Positions 17,826-26,449 of a stretch of DNA of 47,552 nucleotides are shown here, in pieces; within the stretch, counting starts at the first letter, position 1; each line of letters begins with the position of its first letter. The position numbers and the translations under genes are program-made. The stretch comes from Bacteroidota bacterium (GTDB taxonomy: Bacteria > Bacteroidota > Bacteroidia > B-17B0 > Aurantibacillaceae), in contig JACDED010000018.1 of NCBI GenBank assembly GCA_013816615.1, positions 1 to 47,552 of the forward strand, read 5' to 3'. The notes under the pieces are model-generated. The model was not told the DNA's origin. It ran no database searches and was given only the letters and a program-made list of their open reading frames with translations.

Positions 17826-19470
17826 AAAAATTATTAAGTGGTTCGGCAATAGTAGAGTTGGGTTGATTGATCTTTAGCAGCTCACAAATAGTTGGCGCAA
17901 TTTGTGTGATAGTAATATAATTGAACGACCCTCCTTTTTTTATACCATTGCCGTAAAATATAATTGGCACATGCGTATCGTAATTATAACCCGCGCCGTG
18001 TGTTGTGCCTTTTTCAGTGTAATCCATCCATGCAGGATTGTATATGAAGCAAACATTGCCACTTAATTTATGATTAAATCCATTTTGCAATAAAGCCCTG
18101 TAGTCATTCTTATCAAATGCTTCATTTTTTAAAACCTTTGATGGGTAAGCTTCTGCAATGCCATGAACGGTTATTAAAAAATCAGCCAGTTTTTTTTCTA
18201 TCTCATCTAAATTTAATTTTTCTTCTTCTATCCTTTTATTATTTAAATATACCTGCTCATTAGTGACGTAGGTAAACAATAAAGTATCACAATATGTATG
18301 CTCAAAATAAGTTTTTATTTTCTTTGTCAGTTTGCTGTCTTTTAAATACCCTGCCGGAATTTTATGATCTGTTAAATGATTTGGCACGTCTGCTCCTCCA
18401 TGATCTGCTGTTAAAAAAACGGTATAATTGTTTTTGCCAACTTCTTTATCCAGCTCGTTCAATAACTCTTCAATATCTTTGTCCAATCTTAAATAAATAT
18501 CTTCTACTTCAATAGATCTTGGTCCATATGAGTGGGCAACAATATCCGGACTAGAAAAACTAATACTGAAAAGATCTGTTTCGCCATCTTTACCCAATTG
18601 TTCGTTTTTTAAACAAGCAATTGCAATATCTTTTGTTAACGTGTTTCCGTAAGGGGTTGCTTTTATGATGCTGTATTTACTTTTTTCTAGTTGCAATTTA
18701 TAGTCGTAAGGGAAAATAGCTTTTTCTTTTTTGTTCGGCGAAACTTCATATCTATTTTCATCGGCTATAGAATTACTGTAGGATTCTATTGGGTATAGAG
18801 TAGACCAGCCTTTTTCCAGGTAAGTTTTTACATTATGTTTAGCATTGAAATTATTTAACCATTCCGGTAAGGCTTTAAGGTACCAACTCGAAGAGATAAA
18901 ATTACCTGTCGAATCATCAAACCAAAATGCAGCATTGGCAGCGTGCCCGGCAGGTAAGATAGAGCTCCTGTCCTTTAAGGCAACGGCAAAAACTTTCGCT
19001 TTTTGATTCGAGCTCATTTTTAATTCATCGCCAATTGTAGAACTTAATTGCCGGCGAGGAGACATTAAACCATTTTTACTAGATGATCCAATTGTTCTAA
19101 CAGATGTATCTTCACAACAATAAACATTTACACCCGCTTCTCTTATAAAAAACTCGTTGGCAATGATACCATGTGTGCGTGGTATAGCGCCTGTATATAT
19201 ACTGCAATGGCCTGGGCCTGTATAAGTTGGAATGTAATTGTAATGCGCGTTCTTAAAATAATAACCACCGTTAACCAATCTTTTAAAACCACCATTTCCA
19301 TACCTGTTCCAATAACGATAAATGCAATCGTTACGCATTTGATCAACAACAATACCAACTACTAATTTTGGTTTTGCGCTAACTATAACCGGTTTTTTTG
19401 TTTGAGAATAATAGGTTGAGGTTTTTATTAAAAGAATTAAAAACGCAAAGAGAATAAAATAATTCTTCAT
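17818..19470 (-). CDS. pafA: PafA-type alkaline phosphatase
   Basis: A 550-residue secreted phosphatase with an N-terminal signal or anchor. Residues matching the known PafA active site appear in order: D43 in VVDQMR, the T84 nucleophile in PTYTGPGH, N105 in IIANEF, and K166 and R168 in LKDRSS. The metal ligands follow in SPDIVAHSYGP, TADHGG and TTHGAGYNYDTHVP. PafA releases phosphate from many monoesters in the periplasm of Bacteroidota, whether or not phosphate is scarce. It follows the sugar dehydratase gene by only two bases and probably shares its transcript. Confidence 0.88.
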   Translation of the reverse strand: MKNYFILFAFLILLIKTSTYYSQTKKPVIVSAKPKLVVGIVVDQMRNDCIYRYWNRYGNGGFKRLVNGGYYFKNAHYNYIPTYTGPGHCSIYTGAIPRTHGIIANEFFIREAGVNVYCCEDTSVRTIGSSSKNGLMSPRRQLSSTIGDELKMSSNQKAKVFAVALKDRSSILPAGHAANAAFWFDDSTGNFISSSWYLKALPEWLNNFNAKHNVKTYLEKGWSTLYPIESYSNSIADENRYEVSPNKKEKAIFPYDYKLQLEKSKYSIIKATPYGNTLTKDIAIACLKNEQLGKDGETDLFSISFSSPDIVAHSYGPRSIEVEDIYLRLDKDIEELLNELDKEVGKNNYTVFLTADHGGADVPNHLTDHKIPAGYLKDSKLTKKIKTYFEHTYCDTLLFTYVTNEQVYLNNKRIEEEKLNLDEIEKKLADFLITVHGIAEAYPSKVLKNEAFDKNDYRALLQNGFNHKLSGNVCFIYNPAWMDYTEKGTTHGAGYNYDTHVPIIFYGNGIKKGGSFNYITITQIAPTICELLKINQPNSTIAEPLNNFFK

Positions 19471-19472
19471 TA

Positions 19473-21359
19473 TTAATCTAATTTTTGAAATATAGAATTG
19501 TTACTTTTAAATTCAGGTACAAGATCTTTCATACGCTGCACAATAAGTTCATTGTTTTGAGTATCAAATAATTTTATAAGCTCATTTATAATACCGCTAA
19601 CTTCTGCGTAATCGTATTCTCTTACTTTACCAATAAGGATCTGGTTATGAGGTGTAGGCAATGTATTCTCACTGTCAGCCAATAATTCTTCAAATAATTT
19701 TTCGCCCGGCCTTAATCCTGTAAACACAATTTTAATATCCTTGTTTTCTTTTAAACCTGAAAGCATGATCATCTTTCTTGCCAGGTCAACGATCTTAACA
19801 GAGTTGCCCATGTTAAACACAAAGATCTCACCACCTTTACCAATACTCGCTGCTTCTAAAACCAATTGACTGGCTTCGGGTATTGTCATAAAGTAACGTG
19901 TAATGTCAGGATGTGTAATAGTAATAGGCCCACCGTTCTCTATTTGTTTTTTAAAGCGTGGAATTACAGAACCGTTAGAGCCTAAGACATTTCCAAAACG
20001 TGTTGTTATAAATTTTGTTTTTGATGTTTTTCCAAGGCTCTGAATATAAATTTCAGAAATACGCTTACTGGCACCCATAACATTTGTTGGGTTTACAGCT
20101 TTATCTGTACTTACAAACACAAAACGTTCAACATTAAATTCATTTGCCAGATCGGCTGTATTTTTTGTGCCTAAAATATTTGTAAAGATAGATTCAGATG
20201 GATTATTCTCCATCATAGGTACATGTTTATAAGCCGCTGCATGAAAAACAATTTGGGGTTTGAAAGAATTAAATACATGACGCATACGTTCGTTATTTCT
20301 AACATCGGCCATCACAACTTCAAATGAAGTGTTCCTGTATTTTTCCGAGAATTCAAGATCCAGTTCATGTAAAGGACTTTCTGCCTGGTCTAATAAATAT
20401 ATTTTTTTTGGGCTATAATTAGCACACTGTCTCGCAAGTTCACTACCAATACTGCCGGCGGCACCGGTAATTAAAATTATTTTATTTTTTAATTCTGAAT
20501 TAATAATATCGTCATCTAACTTTATAGGATCACGCTCTAAAAGATCTTCAATTTTTATATTTTTAATTTGGTTAAAACTTAGTTCGCCATTTATCCAATT
20601 TGTAACGGGCGGCACTGTTAAAACGCGAATATTATTTTCTAAACAAATATCTGTTATCTCGTTCTTCTTTTTTGGAGAGATCTTTTGAATGGAAATAATT
20701 ACCAGTTCAATTTCATTTTCCTTTATCAGGTCAGGAAGTTTGCTTTGAGGATAAATAAAAATGCCTTCAAGGCTCCTGTCTAACTTTTCAACATCATCAT
20801 CAATAAACGCAATTACTTTATATTTTATGGCCGCATCTCTGTCAAGCGTACGTTTGGTAATTATCCCTGCCTCACCGGCACCGTAAATAATTACATTCAT
20901 TTTTTCTTTAGTGGGATTTTTTATTTCAAAGTATAACGCTTTCACTGCAAGACGTGAACTGATCATTACAAATAAAGAAACCAGCGCATCAATGATAATT
21001 ACTGAATTAGGAATAAAATAATATCCTAAAATAAAGTTCAATGAAATAATATTCAGAATAAACAAAAGACAACTTCCTGCAAGTATTACTAAAAAGATCC
21101 GGGTTGTATCTTTGGTGCTGGTATATCTTACAACACCCTTGTAGGTTTTGGAAAAATAAAAGGATACAAAACGAATACTTAATACGATCAAAAAATCATA
21201 AGGTAAATTTGCTTTGTCTTCAACAGACATAACAGAATCAAAATAAAAGCGGATAAAAAACGCAAGAGATAAAGCCAGGGCGCAAACGAAAGTGTCAATA
21301 AATAAAATTGACCAACGCGGTAGATTATATTGCCAAAACAGCTTAAATAGTCTATACAT
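19473..21359 (-). CDS. PglF/CapD-type membrane nucleotide-sugar 4,6-dehydratase
   Basis: A 628-residue protein. The first 120 residues hold about four membrane spans, then comes a Rossmann-like region with IYGAGEAG, and then the catalytic SDR domain with ITGAAGSIGSELARQ. The active-site stretch reads VSTDKAVNPTNVMGASKR; Met replaces the usual tyrosine of the YxxxK motif, as in the PglF/FlaA1/CapD group. It probably converts UDP-GlcNAc to the 4-keto-6-deoxy sugar for capsule, LPS or glycoprotein glycan. The substrate is inferred. Spacing is 18 bases to the gene upstream and 2 bases to pafA. Confidence 0.88.
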   Translation of the reverse strand: MYRLFKLFWQYNLPRWSILFIDTFVCALALSLAFFIRFYFDSVMSVEDKANLPYDFLIVLSIRFVSFYFSKTYKGVVRYTSTKDTTRIFLVILAGSCLLFILNIISLNFILGYYFIPNSVIIIDALVSLFVMISSRLAVKALYFEIKNPTKEKMNVIIYGAGEAGIITKRTLDRDAAIKYKVIAFIDDDVEKLDRSLEGIFIYPQSKLPDLIKENEIELVIISIQKISPKKKNEITDICLENNIRVLTVPPVTNWINGELSFNQIKNIKIEDLLERDPIKLDDDIINSELKNKIILITGAAGSIGSELARQCANYSPKKIYLLDQAESPLHELDLEFSEKYRNTSFEVVMADVRNNERMRHVFNSFKPQIVFHAAAYKHVPMMENNPSESIFTNILGTKNTADLANEFNVERFVFVSTDKAVNPTNVMGASKRISEIYIQSLGKTSKTKFITTRFGNVLGSNGSVIPRFKKQIENGGPITITHPDITRYFMTIPEASQLVLEAASIGKGGEIFVFNMGNSVKIVDLARKMIMLSGLKENKDIKIVFTGLRPGEKLFEELLADSENTLPTPHNQILIGKVREYDYAEVSGIINELIKLFDTQNNELIVQRMKDLVPEFKSNNSIFQKLD

Positions 21360-21377
21360 AAGTAAGCATAAATTTAC

Positions 21378-22088
21378 TTATTTTTTTTGAGCCGTAGTAG
21401 TGGTAGTTGGGCTTGTTTTTGGTACAGTAGTTGTGGATGTTTTGGAGGCTTCAATAGGCGGTATCAATTTTAAAACAGGCTTGAAAGGCTTATCGGCAGC
21501 TATAATTTCGCAGGAAGTACAAATTTCTTTCCATTTTAATTCCATTTTACAGGCGGTTGGCTGAACATATATTTTTTTCATGGTGCTATCGGGCATCATA
21601 AATTCCATATCGGTGGCCATTGTGCGTGGACCTTCAAACGCAAAAGGCTCTTTAAAATAATCTTCTAAATGAATGTCTTTGATGTGGATCTTTTTATTCA
21701 GGATAACAGTGTAAAGCTCAAAAATTGCACGCGAGATTTTAATGTAAATAAGATTTTTTTCATTGTCGTAAGTGATCTTTACATTACCTATAACCTGGGT
21801 CTTATAATCAAACGGACCAACATTTACCAGTGCATCACACGTAAAATCGCTGCTATCCGGACGAATATTTATTTTAGGATTTTTGACCGTCCAATGATAT
21901 TTCCCACTTATTAATAAAACTTCGTAATCGTTTGTGCCTTTAATATCACCAATAGCAGCAATTACTTTGTTTATTGCCTCTTCATGTAATACAACTGCAA
22001 AATCGTTTATAACCGGCTTTGCTATTTGACTAAAGCAAGAAAAGCCAAGTAAAATAAAAAACAATTGAAATAAAAATCTATTGATCAT
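21378..22088 (-). CDS. Secreted protein of unknown function with a Thr/Ser-rich tail
   Basis: A 236-residue protein with a signal peptide ending near SCFSQ. The body alternates short beta strands (IIAADKPFKPVLKLIPP near the end) and resembles the DUF4468-like secreted proteins of Bacteroidota, but I do not recognise it with confidence. The last 25 residues are almost all Thr, Ser, Pro and Lys, a low-complexity linker with no sorting domain after it. It sits between an aldehyde dehydrogenase and a sugar dehydratase, 19 and 18 bases away, so co-transcription is likely, but this says little about its role. Confidence 0.6.
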   Translation of the reverse strand: MINRFLFQLFFILLGFSCFSQIAKPVINDFAVVLHEEAINKVIAAIGDIKGTNDYEVLLISGKYHWTVKNPKINIRPDSSDFTCDALVNVGPFDYKTQVIGNVKITYDNEKNLIYIKISRAIFELYTVILNKKIHIKDIHLEDYFKEPFAFEGPRTMATDMEFMMPDSTMKKIYVQPTACKMELKWKEICTSCEIIAADKPFKPVLKLIPPIEASKTSTTTVPKTSPTTTTTAQKK

Positions 22089-22107
22089 TACTGAATGCGC
22101 AGAGTGT

Positions 22108-23553
22108 TTAAAATTTCAGGTAAGGCATTAAACCATGCAAACCGCCTTCTCTTCCAAAACCACTTTCTTTATAACCGCCAAACGGAGAAGTAGGATCGAA
22201 TTTATTATACGTGTTTGCCCAAATAACGCCGGCACGTAATTTTGAAGTCAGGTTAAAGATCTTTGAACCTTTATCTGTCCATACGCCCGCACTTAAGCCG
22301 TAAGGAATGTTATTTGCTTTTTCAATTACTTCTTCAATAGTTCTAAAAGTTTGAATAGTTAATACCGGACCAAAAATTTCTTCCTGTACAACACGGTTAC
22401 TTTGAGCGGCACCAATAAATAATGTTGGCTTGCAATAAAAACCTTTTTTAGGAACAGAAGCGGAAGTTTGAAATAATTCCAATCCTTCTTTGCTTCCAAT
22501 TTTTAAATATTCGTTTATTTTATCTAATTGTTCTTTGCTATTTATTGCACCAATGTCAGTATTCTTATCTAATGGATCGCCAACAATTAATGTTTCCATA
22601 CGTGCCTTTAATTTTTGAATGACTTCAGCAGCAACATTTTCCTGTACAAATAAACGCGAGCCTGCGCAACACACATGTCCTTGATTAAAAAAGATACCAT
22701 TTACAATTCCTTCAACAGCTTGATTTATGGGAGCATCATCAAACACAATATTGGCCGCTTTGCCGCCTAATTCTAAGGTTGCTTTTTTATTAGTTCCTGC
22801 AATTGCTTTTTGAATTATTTTTCCAACATCTGTACTTCCTGTAAACGCAATTTTATTTACGTTAGGGTGCGCAACCATTGCTGCGCCGGTATCACCAAAG
22901 CCGGTGATGATATTTACAACGCCAGGAGGCAGATCGCAATCCTGTATGATCTCTGCTAATTTTAAAGCAGATAATGGTGTACTTTCAGCAGGCTTTAAAA
23001 CAACAGTATTGCCTGTTGCTAATGCAGGTGCTATCTTCCAGGCAGCCATTAGTAACGGAAAATTCCATGGAATAATTTGTGCAGCAACGCCTAATGATTG
23101 TGGATTACGATTTGGAAAAGCATATTCTAATTTATCTGCCCAACCTGCATAATAAAAAAAATGATTAGCAGCAGTTGGCACATCAAAATCACGGCTTTCG
23201 CGAATTGGTTTGCCGCCATCCATACTTTCAATAACTGCTAATTCGCGTGCGCGCTCTTGTATCACACGCGCAATTCTGAAAATATATTTCGCGCGTTCTT
23301 TAGCCGGCATTTTTTTCCAAACTTTATCGTATGCGTTTTTTGCAGAAGCAACTGCCAGATCAACATCTTTAGAATTAGCCTGTGCCACTTCTGCTAATTT
23401 TTCTTCAGTAGCAGGATTATATGTTGCAAAATATTTTTTGCTATATGGTTTTACAAATTTTCCATTTATAAAAAGATCGTATTGCGCTTTTAATTTAATA
23501 TGATCCTTAGCTTCGGGTGCCGGAGCGTACTCCCAGTTGAATTCTGATTTCAT
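22108..23553 (-). CDS. Aldehyde dehydrogenase family protein
   Basis: A 481-residue NAD(P)-dependent aldehyde dehydrogenase. Visible features are PWNFPLLMAAWKIAPAL, the Rossmann turn FTGSTDVGK, the general base in LELGGKAANIVF and the nucleophile in NQGHVCCAGSR. The C-terminal SPFGGYKESGFGRE is also typical. It follows deoC on the same strand (with a small cassette between), which suggests oxidation of the acetaldehyde that deoxyribose-phosphate aldolase releases, during deoxynucleoside breakdown. The substrate is inferred from the neighbour. Confidence 0.88.
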   Translation of the reverse strand: MKSEFNWEYAPAPEAKDHIKLKAQYDLFINGKFVKPYSKKYFATYNPATEEKLAEVAQANSKDVDLAVASAKNAYDKVWKKMPAKERAKYIFRIARVIQERARELAVIESMDGGKPIRESRDFDVPTAANHFFYYAGWADKLEYAFPNRNPQSLGVAAQIIPWNFPLLMAAWKIAPALATGNTVVLKPAESTPLSALKLAEIIQDCDLPPGVVNIITGFGDTGAAMVAHPNVNKIAFTGSTDVGKIIQKAIAGTNKKATLELGGKAANIVFDDAPINQAVEGIVNGIFFNQGHVCCAGSRLFVQENVAAEVIQKLKARMETLIVGDPLDKNTDIGAINSKEQLDKINEYLKIGSKEGLELFQTSASVPKKGFYCKPTLFIGAAQSNRVVQEEIFGPVLTIQTFRTIEEVIEKANNIPYGLSAGVWTDKGSKIFNLTSKLRAGVIWANTYNKFDPTSPFGGYKESGFGREGGLHGLMPYLKF

Positions 23554-23566
23554 TGTGTGTGTTTTA

Positions 23567-24082
23567 AGCCGCAGATTTCACTGATTTCACAGAGAATTGA
23601 AGCAATTACTTTGTTAATATTACTCTTTTGTATTTTAATGAACTTTCACCAAAATTAATTAATAGCCCAATTTTACACTTAGAAACCGCCAAATAATTAA
23701 TAGTTTGTTTTATATTTTCGTCAATAAGTAATGTTTGAGCTTTAATTTCAAGAATCACTTTGTTTTCAATAATGAAGTCTATGCAATAAAAATGAGGAAT
23801 TTTAATTCCTTCATAAATTATTTCAAACTTCTTTTCCTTCTGATAATTTATTTTCCTCTTATCAAATTCTATGCATAAACAATCCTTATAAACGGCTTCT
23901 AAAAATCCTCGTCCCAAGTTATTATATACATCCATTGCCGCGCCAATAACAGAATAGGTTAAAGAATTAATCCCTTCATTTTCATAAGAAATTAAAGGTT
24001 CATTAAGTTCATTTTGTGTATTTTCTTCTATTAAATAATTCATTTTAAATAAAAATCTGTGCAATCTGCGAAATCTGTGGCT
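23567..24082. mobile_element. Small cassette: GxxExxY gene between imperfect terminal inverted repeats
   Basis: The left end (23567-23593) starts AGCCGCAGATTTCACTGATT and the right end (24056-24082), read on the other strand, starts AGCCACAGATTTCGCAGATT. They match at 23 of 27 positions. Each end is built from three 9-base units close to CACAGATTT. The only gene inside is the GxxExxY CDS. The unit separates deoC from the aldehyde dehydrogenase. A pair of the same ends with no gene lies at 26351-26434. Confidence 0.6.
23606..24043 (-). CDS. GxxExxY protein, PD-(D/E)XK nuclease-like
   Basis: About 145 residues from the ATG at 24043; an upstream TTG would put the start inside the terminal repeat. 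The family motif is in GRGFLEAVY (G, E and Y spaced as named). Further on, CIDFIIENKVILEIKA has the D...ExK pattern of the PD-(D/E)XK nuclease fold (PDDEXK_3 group). The function of the family is unknown. It is common in Bacteroidota and often flanked by intergenic repeats, as here. Its orientation follows the host operon, so it may be transcribed from the deoC promoter. Confidence 0.85.
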   Translation of the reverse strand: MNYLIEENTQNELNEPLISYENEGINSLTYSVIGAAMDVYNNLGRGFLEAVYKDCLCIEFDKRKINYQKEKKFEIIYEGIKIPHFYCIDFIIENKVILEIKAQTLLIDENIKQTINYLAVSKCKIGLLINFGESSLKYKRVILTK

Positions 24083-24087
24083 AAATT

Positions 24088-24984
24088 TTAATCTATACTA
24101 ATATAATCCTTACTATAATAAACGCCTTTACTTTCTTTGCCTAATTGCAAAACAATATCGTTTGCCAGGCTACTTGCGCCAAACCTAAACCATTCATTGC
24201 TCATCCATTTTGGACCTAGTGTTTCGTTTAGCATTACTAAATATTGCAGGGCACTTTTTGCTGTAGAAATTCCGCCTGCGGGTTTCATGCCTATCATTAC
24301 ATTTGTTTTTAAGTAATGATCTTTTATTGCTTCTAACATTACTAATGTTACCGGCATAGTAGCGGCGGGTTGTATTTTTCCGGTAGATGTTTTTATAAAA
24401 TCCGCGCCAGCATGAATAGCAATATCGCTGGCCTTTCTTACATTATCTAAAGTAGACAGCTCGCCTGTTTCTAAAATTACTTTTAAGCGCGCTTTGCCAC
24501 AGGCTTTTTTAATAGTTGCTATCTCATCAAACACAAAATTGTAATTGCCTTTTAAAAATTCACCCCTACTAATTACCATGTCCACTTCATCGGCACCGCT
24601 ATCAACTGCTAATTTTGTATCTTCTAATTTTATATTTAAAGTTGAATTTCCACTTGGAAAAGCCGTTGCAACAGAGGCGATCTTTACCTGGCTGTCCTTT
24701 AAAACGTGTTTTGCAGTAGCCACATGGTTGGGATATACGCAAACGGCTGCCACGGTTGGCAATCCGGGTAGATCATCAGAAACATGCATCGCCTTATAAC
24801 ACATTTGTTTTACTTTCCCTTCAGTATCTTTTCCTTCAAGAGTGGTAAGATCTATCATGTTCAGAGCCAGTTTCAGACCGCTTAGTTTAGTGTCTTTTTT
24901 AATGCTCCGGGTATTAAAACGGGCAACGCGTTCTTCAATTCCTACCTGGTCAATAACGGGTGTATGTTTAAAATCTGGCGTCAT
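24088..24984 (-). CDS. deoC: DeoC, deoxyribose-phosphate aldolase
   Basis: Splits 2-deoxyribose 5-phosphate into glyceraldehyde 3-phosphate and acetaldehyde. The family motifs are clear: DEVDMVISRGEFLKG, the Schiff-base lysine in ADFIKTSTGK, and GMKPAGGI. I chose the ATG at 24984 (298 residues, starting MTPDFKHTPV). A longer frame begins with TTG at 25008 but adds only eight residues. It appears to head a minus-strand operon that runs through to pafA. The 90-base gap to the divergent GNAT gene should hold both promoters, but I see no exact TAnnTTTG there. Confidence 0.93.
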   Translation of the reverse strand: MTPDFKHTPVIDQVGIEERVARFNTRSIKKDTKLSGLKLALNMIDLTTLEGKDTEGKVKQMCYKAMHVSDDLPGLPTVAAVCVYPNHVATAKHVLKDSQVKIASVATAFPSGNSTLNIKLEDTKLAVDSGADEVDMVISRGEFLKGNYNFVFDEIATIKKACGKARLKVILETGELSTLDNVRKASDIAIHAGADFIKTSTGKIQPAATMPVTLVMLEAIKDHYLKTNVMIGMKPAGGISTAKSALQYLVMLNETLGPKWMSNEWFRFGASSLANDIVLQLGKESKGVYYSKDYISID

Positions 24985-25098
24985 AATTAATGATTTAAAT
25001 ATACTCAAATTTTAAAACTGTATTTTATAAATATTTATCGTTTTTATTAGGGAGTTTGTCTTACAGACACAAATTTAATTAGTAATTTTAGGTTAATT

Positions 25099-26343
25099 AT
25101 GTTCGCTTTTTGTAAACCGGTTTCCTCAAAAAAAAGATTTTTGCCTTTCAGGAGCCTGAACGATGATTTTTCATTCTCTCTTTACGAAAAAGCTATTGCT
25201 TTACCTGCAAATGATTGGGATGCGATCAGCAATAAAAATACTATTTTTTTAGAGCGTGAGTATTTAAAGATCGTTGAAACGGGCGAGCACACAAAATTAA
25301 TGTCGCGTTATGTGATCGTTTATCATAAAGGTAAACCTTGTGGTATTATTTATTTTCAGATCGTAGATTTTAAGGCTGGTATTTTTGGTGAGTTAATGGA
25401 TAACCAGGTTCAGGATATAAAATCAAAACGACTTAATTTATTCGAAAAATATATTGATTCTAATAAAGATGAAGTATTGCTACGTTTATTTACCTGTGGA
25501 AATAATTTGGTGAGTGGAGAGTATGGTTATTTATTTGATAAAAAATTGGGTGAAGATCAGTCGCATACTATTTTATTAAAGATCGTAGAAATTGTTTCAA
25601 AAGAAGAAAAACTGGCAAGAACGATATCTGCTATTTTGCTTAAAGATTTTCATACGGCTTTACAACCTGTAGAATTATTTGAAGAAGAAAAATATTCTAA
25701 CTTTTTTGTAGAACCTAATTTGGTGGTAGAGATCCCGGCAGGAGTGGACTCTGTGGCCAATTACATTGCTTTATTTTCTAAAAAGTACCGTAACAGGGCA
25801 AAATCTATTTTTAAAAGTATTGAAGGCGTTGAAATAAAGTATTTAAATAGTGAAGAGATCAAACAGCACGAAAAACAGATCTATAAATTATATGAAGGTA
25901 TTTTTGAGAAAGCAAAATTTAAGCTCATTAAATTGCCAAAAGATTATTTTAGTGTTGTAAAAAATGCTTTCGAAAAAGAGTTTACCGTAAAAGGTTATTT
26001 TTTTGAAGGCAAACTGATTGCTTTTGCAAGTAGTTTTTTAATGCCTGACAATTCTTTAGAAGCACATTATATTGGTTTTGATTACGAACTAAACAATCAA
26101 TACAATCTGTATCAAAACATTTTGTACGCGATGATAGATGAGGCAATTAAACACAAACGTTCAAAAGTAAATTTAGGGAGGACGGCCGCGGAAATTAAAA
26201 CAACTGTTGGAGCAAAAGCAGAAAATTTAATTTGTTATATTAAACCGCAAAATACGATCTCTAAACTAATTCAAAAACCATTTATCTCTTTCCTGCAACC
26301 GGCAGAATGGATCCCAAGAAATCCTTTTAAGGAAGAGGCATAA
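25099..26343 (+). CDS. GNAT-fold acyltransferase-like protein
   Basis: A 414-residue soluble protein. Its C-terminal half has the shape of the acetyltransferase group related to COG3146 and FemAB-like proteins: KGYFFEGKLIAFASSF, HYIGFDYELNNQYNLYQNILYAMIDEAIKH, and LGRTAAEIKTTVGA. The N-terminal half is less conserved. The substrate is unknown; an aminoacyl or acyl transfer is suggested by the fold only. It stands alone on the plus strand between two minus-strand units. Confidence 0.65.
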   Translation: MFAFCKPVSSKKRFLPFRSLNDDFSFSLYEKAIALPANDWDAISNKNTIFLEREYLKIVETGEHTKLMSRYVIVYHKGKPCGIIYFQIVDFKAGIFGELMDNQVQDIKSKRLNLFEKYIDSNKDEVLLRLFTCGNNLVSGEYGYLFDKKLGEDQSHTILLKIVEIVSKEEKLARTISAILLKDFHTALQPVELFEEEKYSNFFVEPNLVVEIPAGVDSVANYIALFSKKYRNRAKSIFKSIEGVEIKYLNSEEIKQHEKQIYKLYEGIFEKAKFKLIKLPKDYFSVVKNAFEKEFTVKGYFFEGKLIAFASSFLMPDNSLEAHYIGFDYELNNQYNLYQNILYAMIDEAIKHKRSKVNLGRTAAEIKTTVGAKAENLICYIKPQNTISKLIQKPFISFLQPAEWIPRNPFKEEA

Positions 26344-26350
26344 AAACAAA

Positions 26351-26434
26351 AGCCACAGATTTCGCAGATCGCACAGATTTAATTATTAATTAACAACAAT
26401 TAAAATCTTCTGTGAAATTTGTGAAATCTGTGGC
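26351..26434. repeat. Gene-less pair of inverted repeats matching the GxxExxY cassette ends
   Basis: The left end at 26351-26377 starts AGCCACAGATTTCGCAGATC and differs from the right end of the GxxExxY cassette by one base in 27. The right end at 26409-26434 is the inverted partner. The 31 bases between are AT-rich and hold no gene. The 84-base unit sits eight bases after the GNAT gene stop and 16 bases from the end of the aldehyde dehydrogenase gene. Confidence 0.7.
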
Positions 26435-26449
26435 AAATAATCCGAAATT

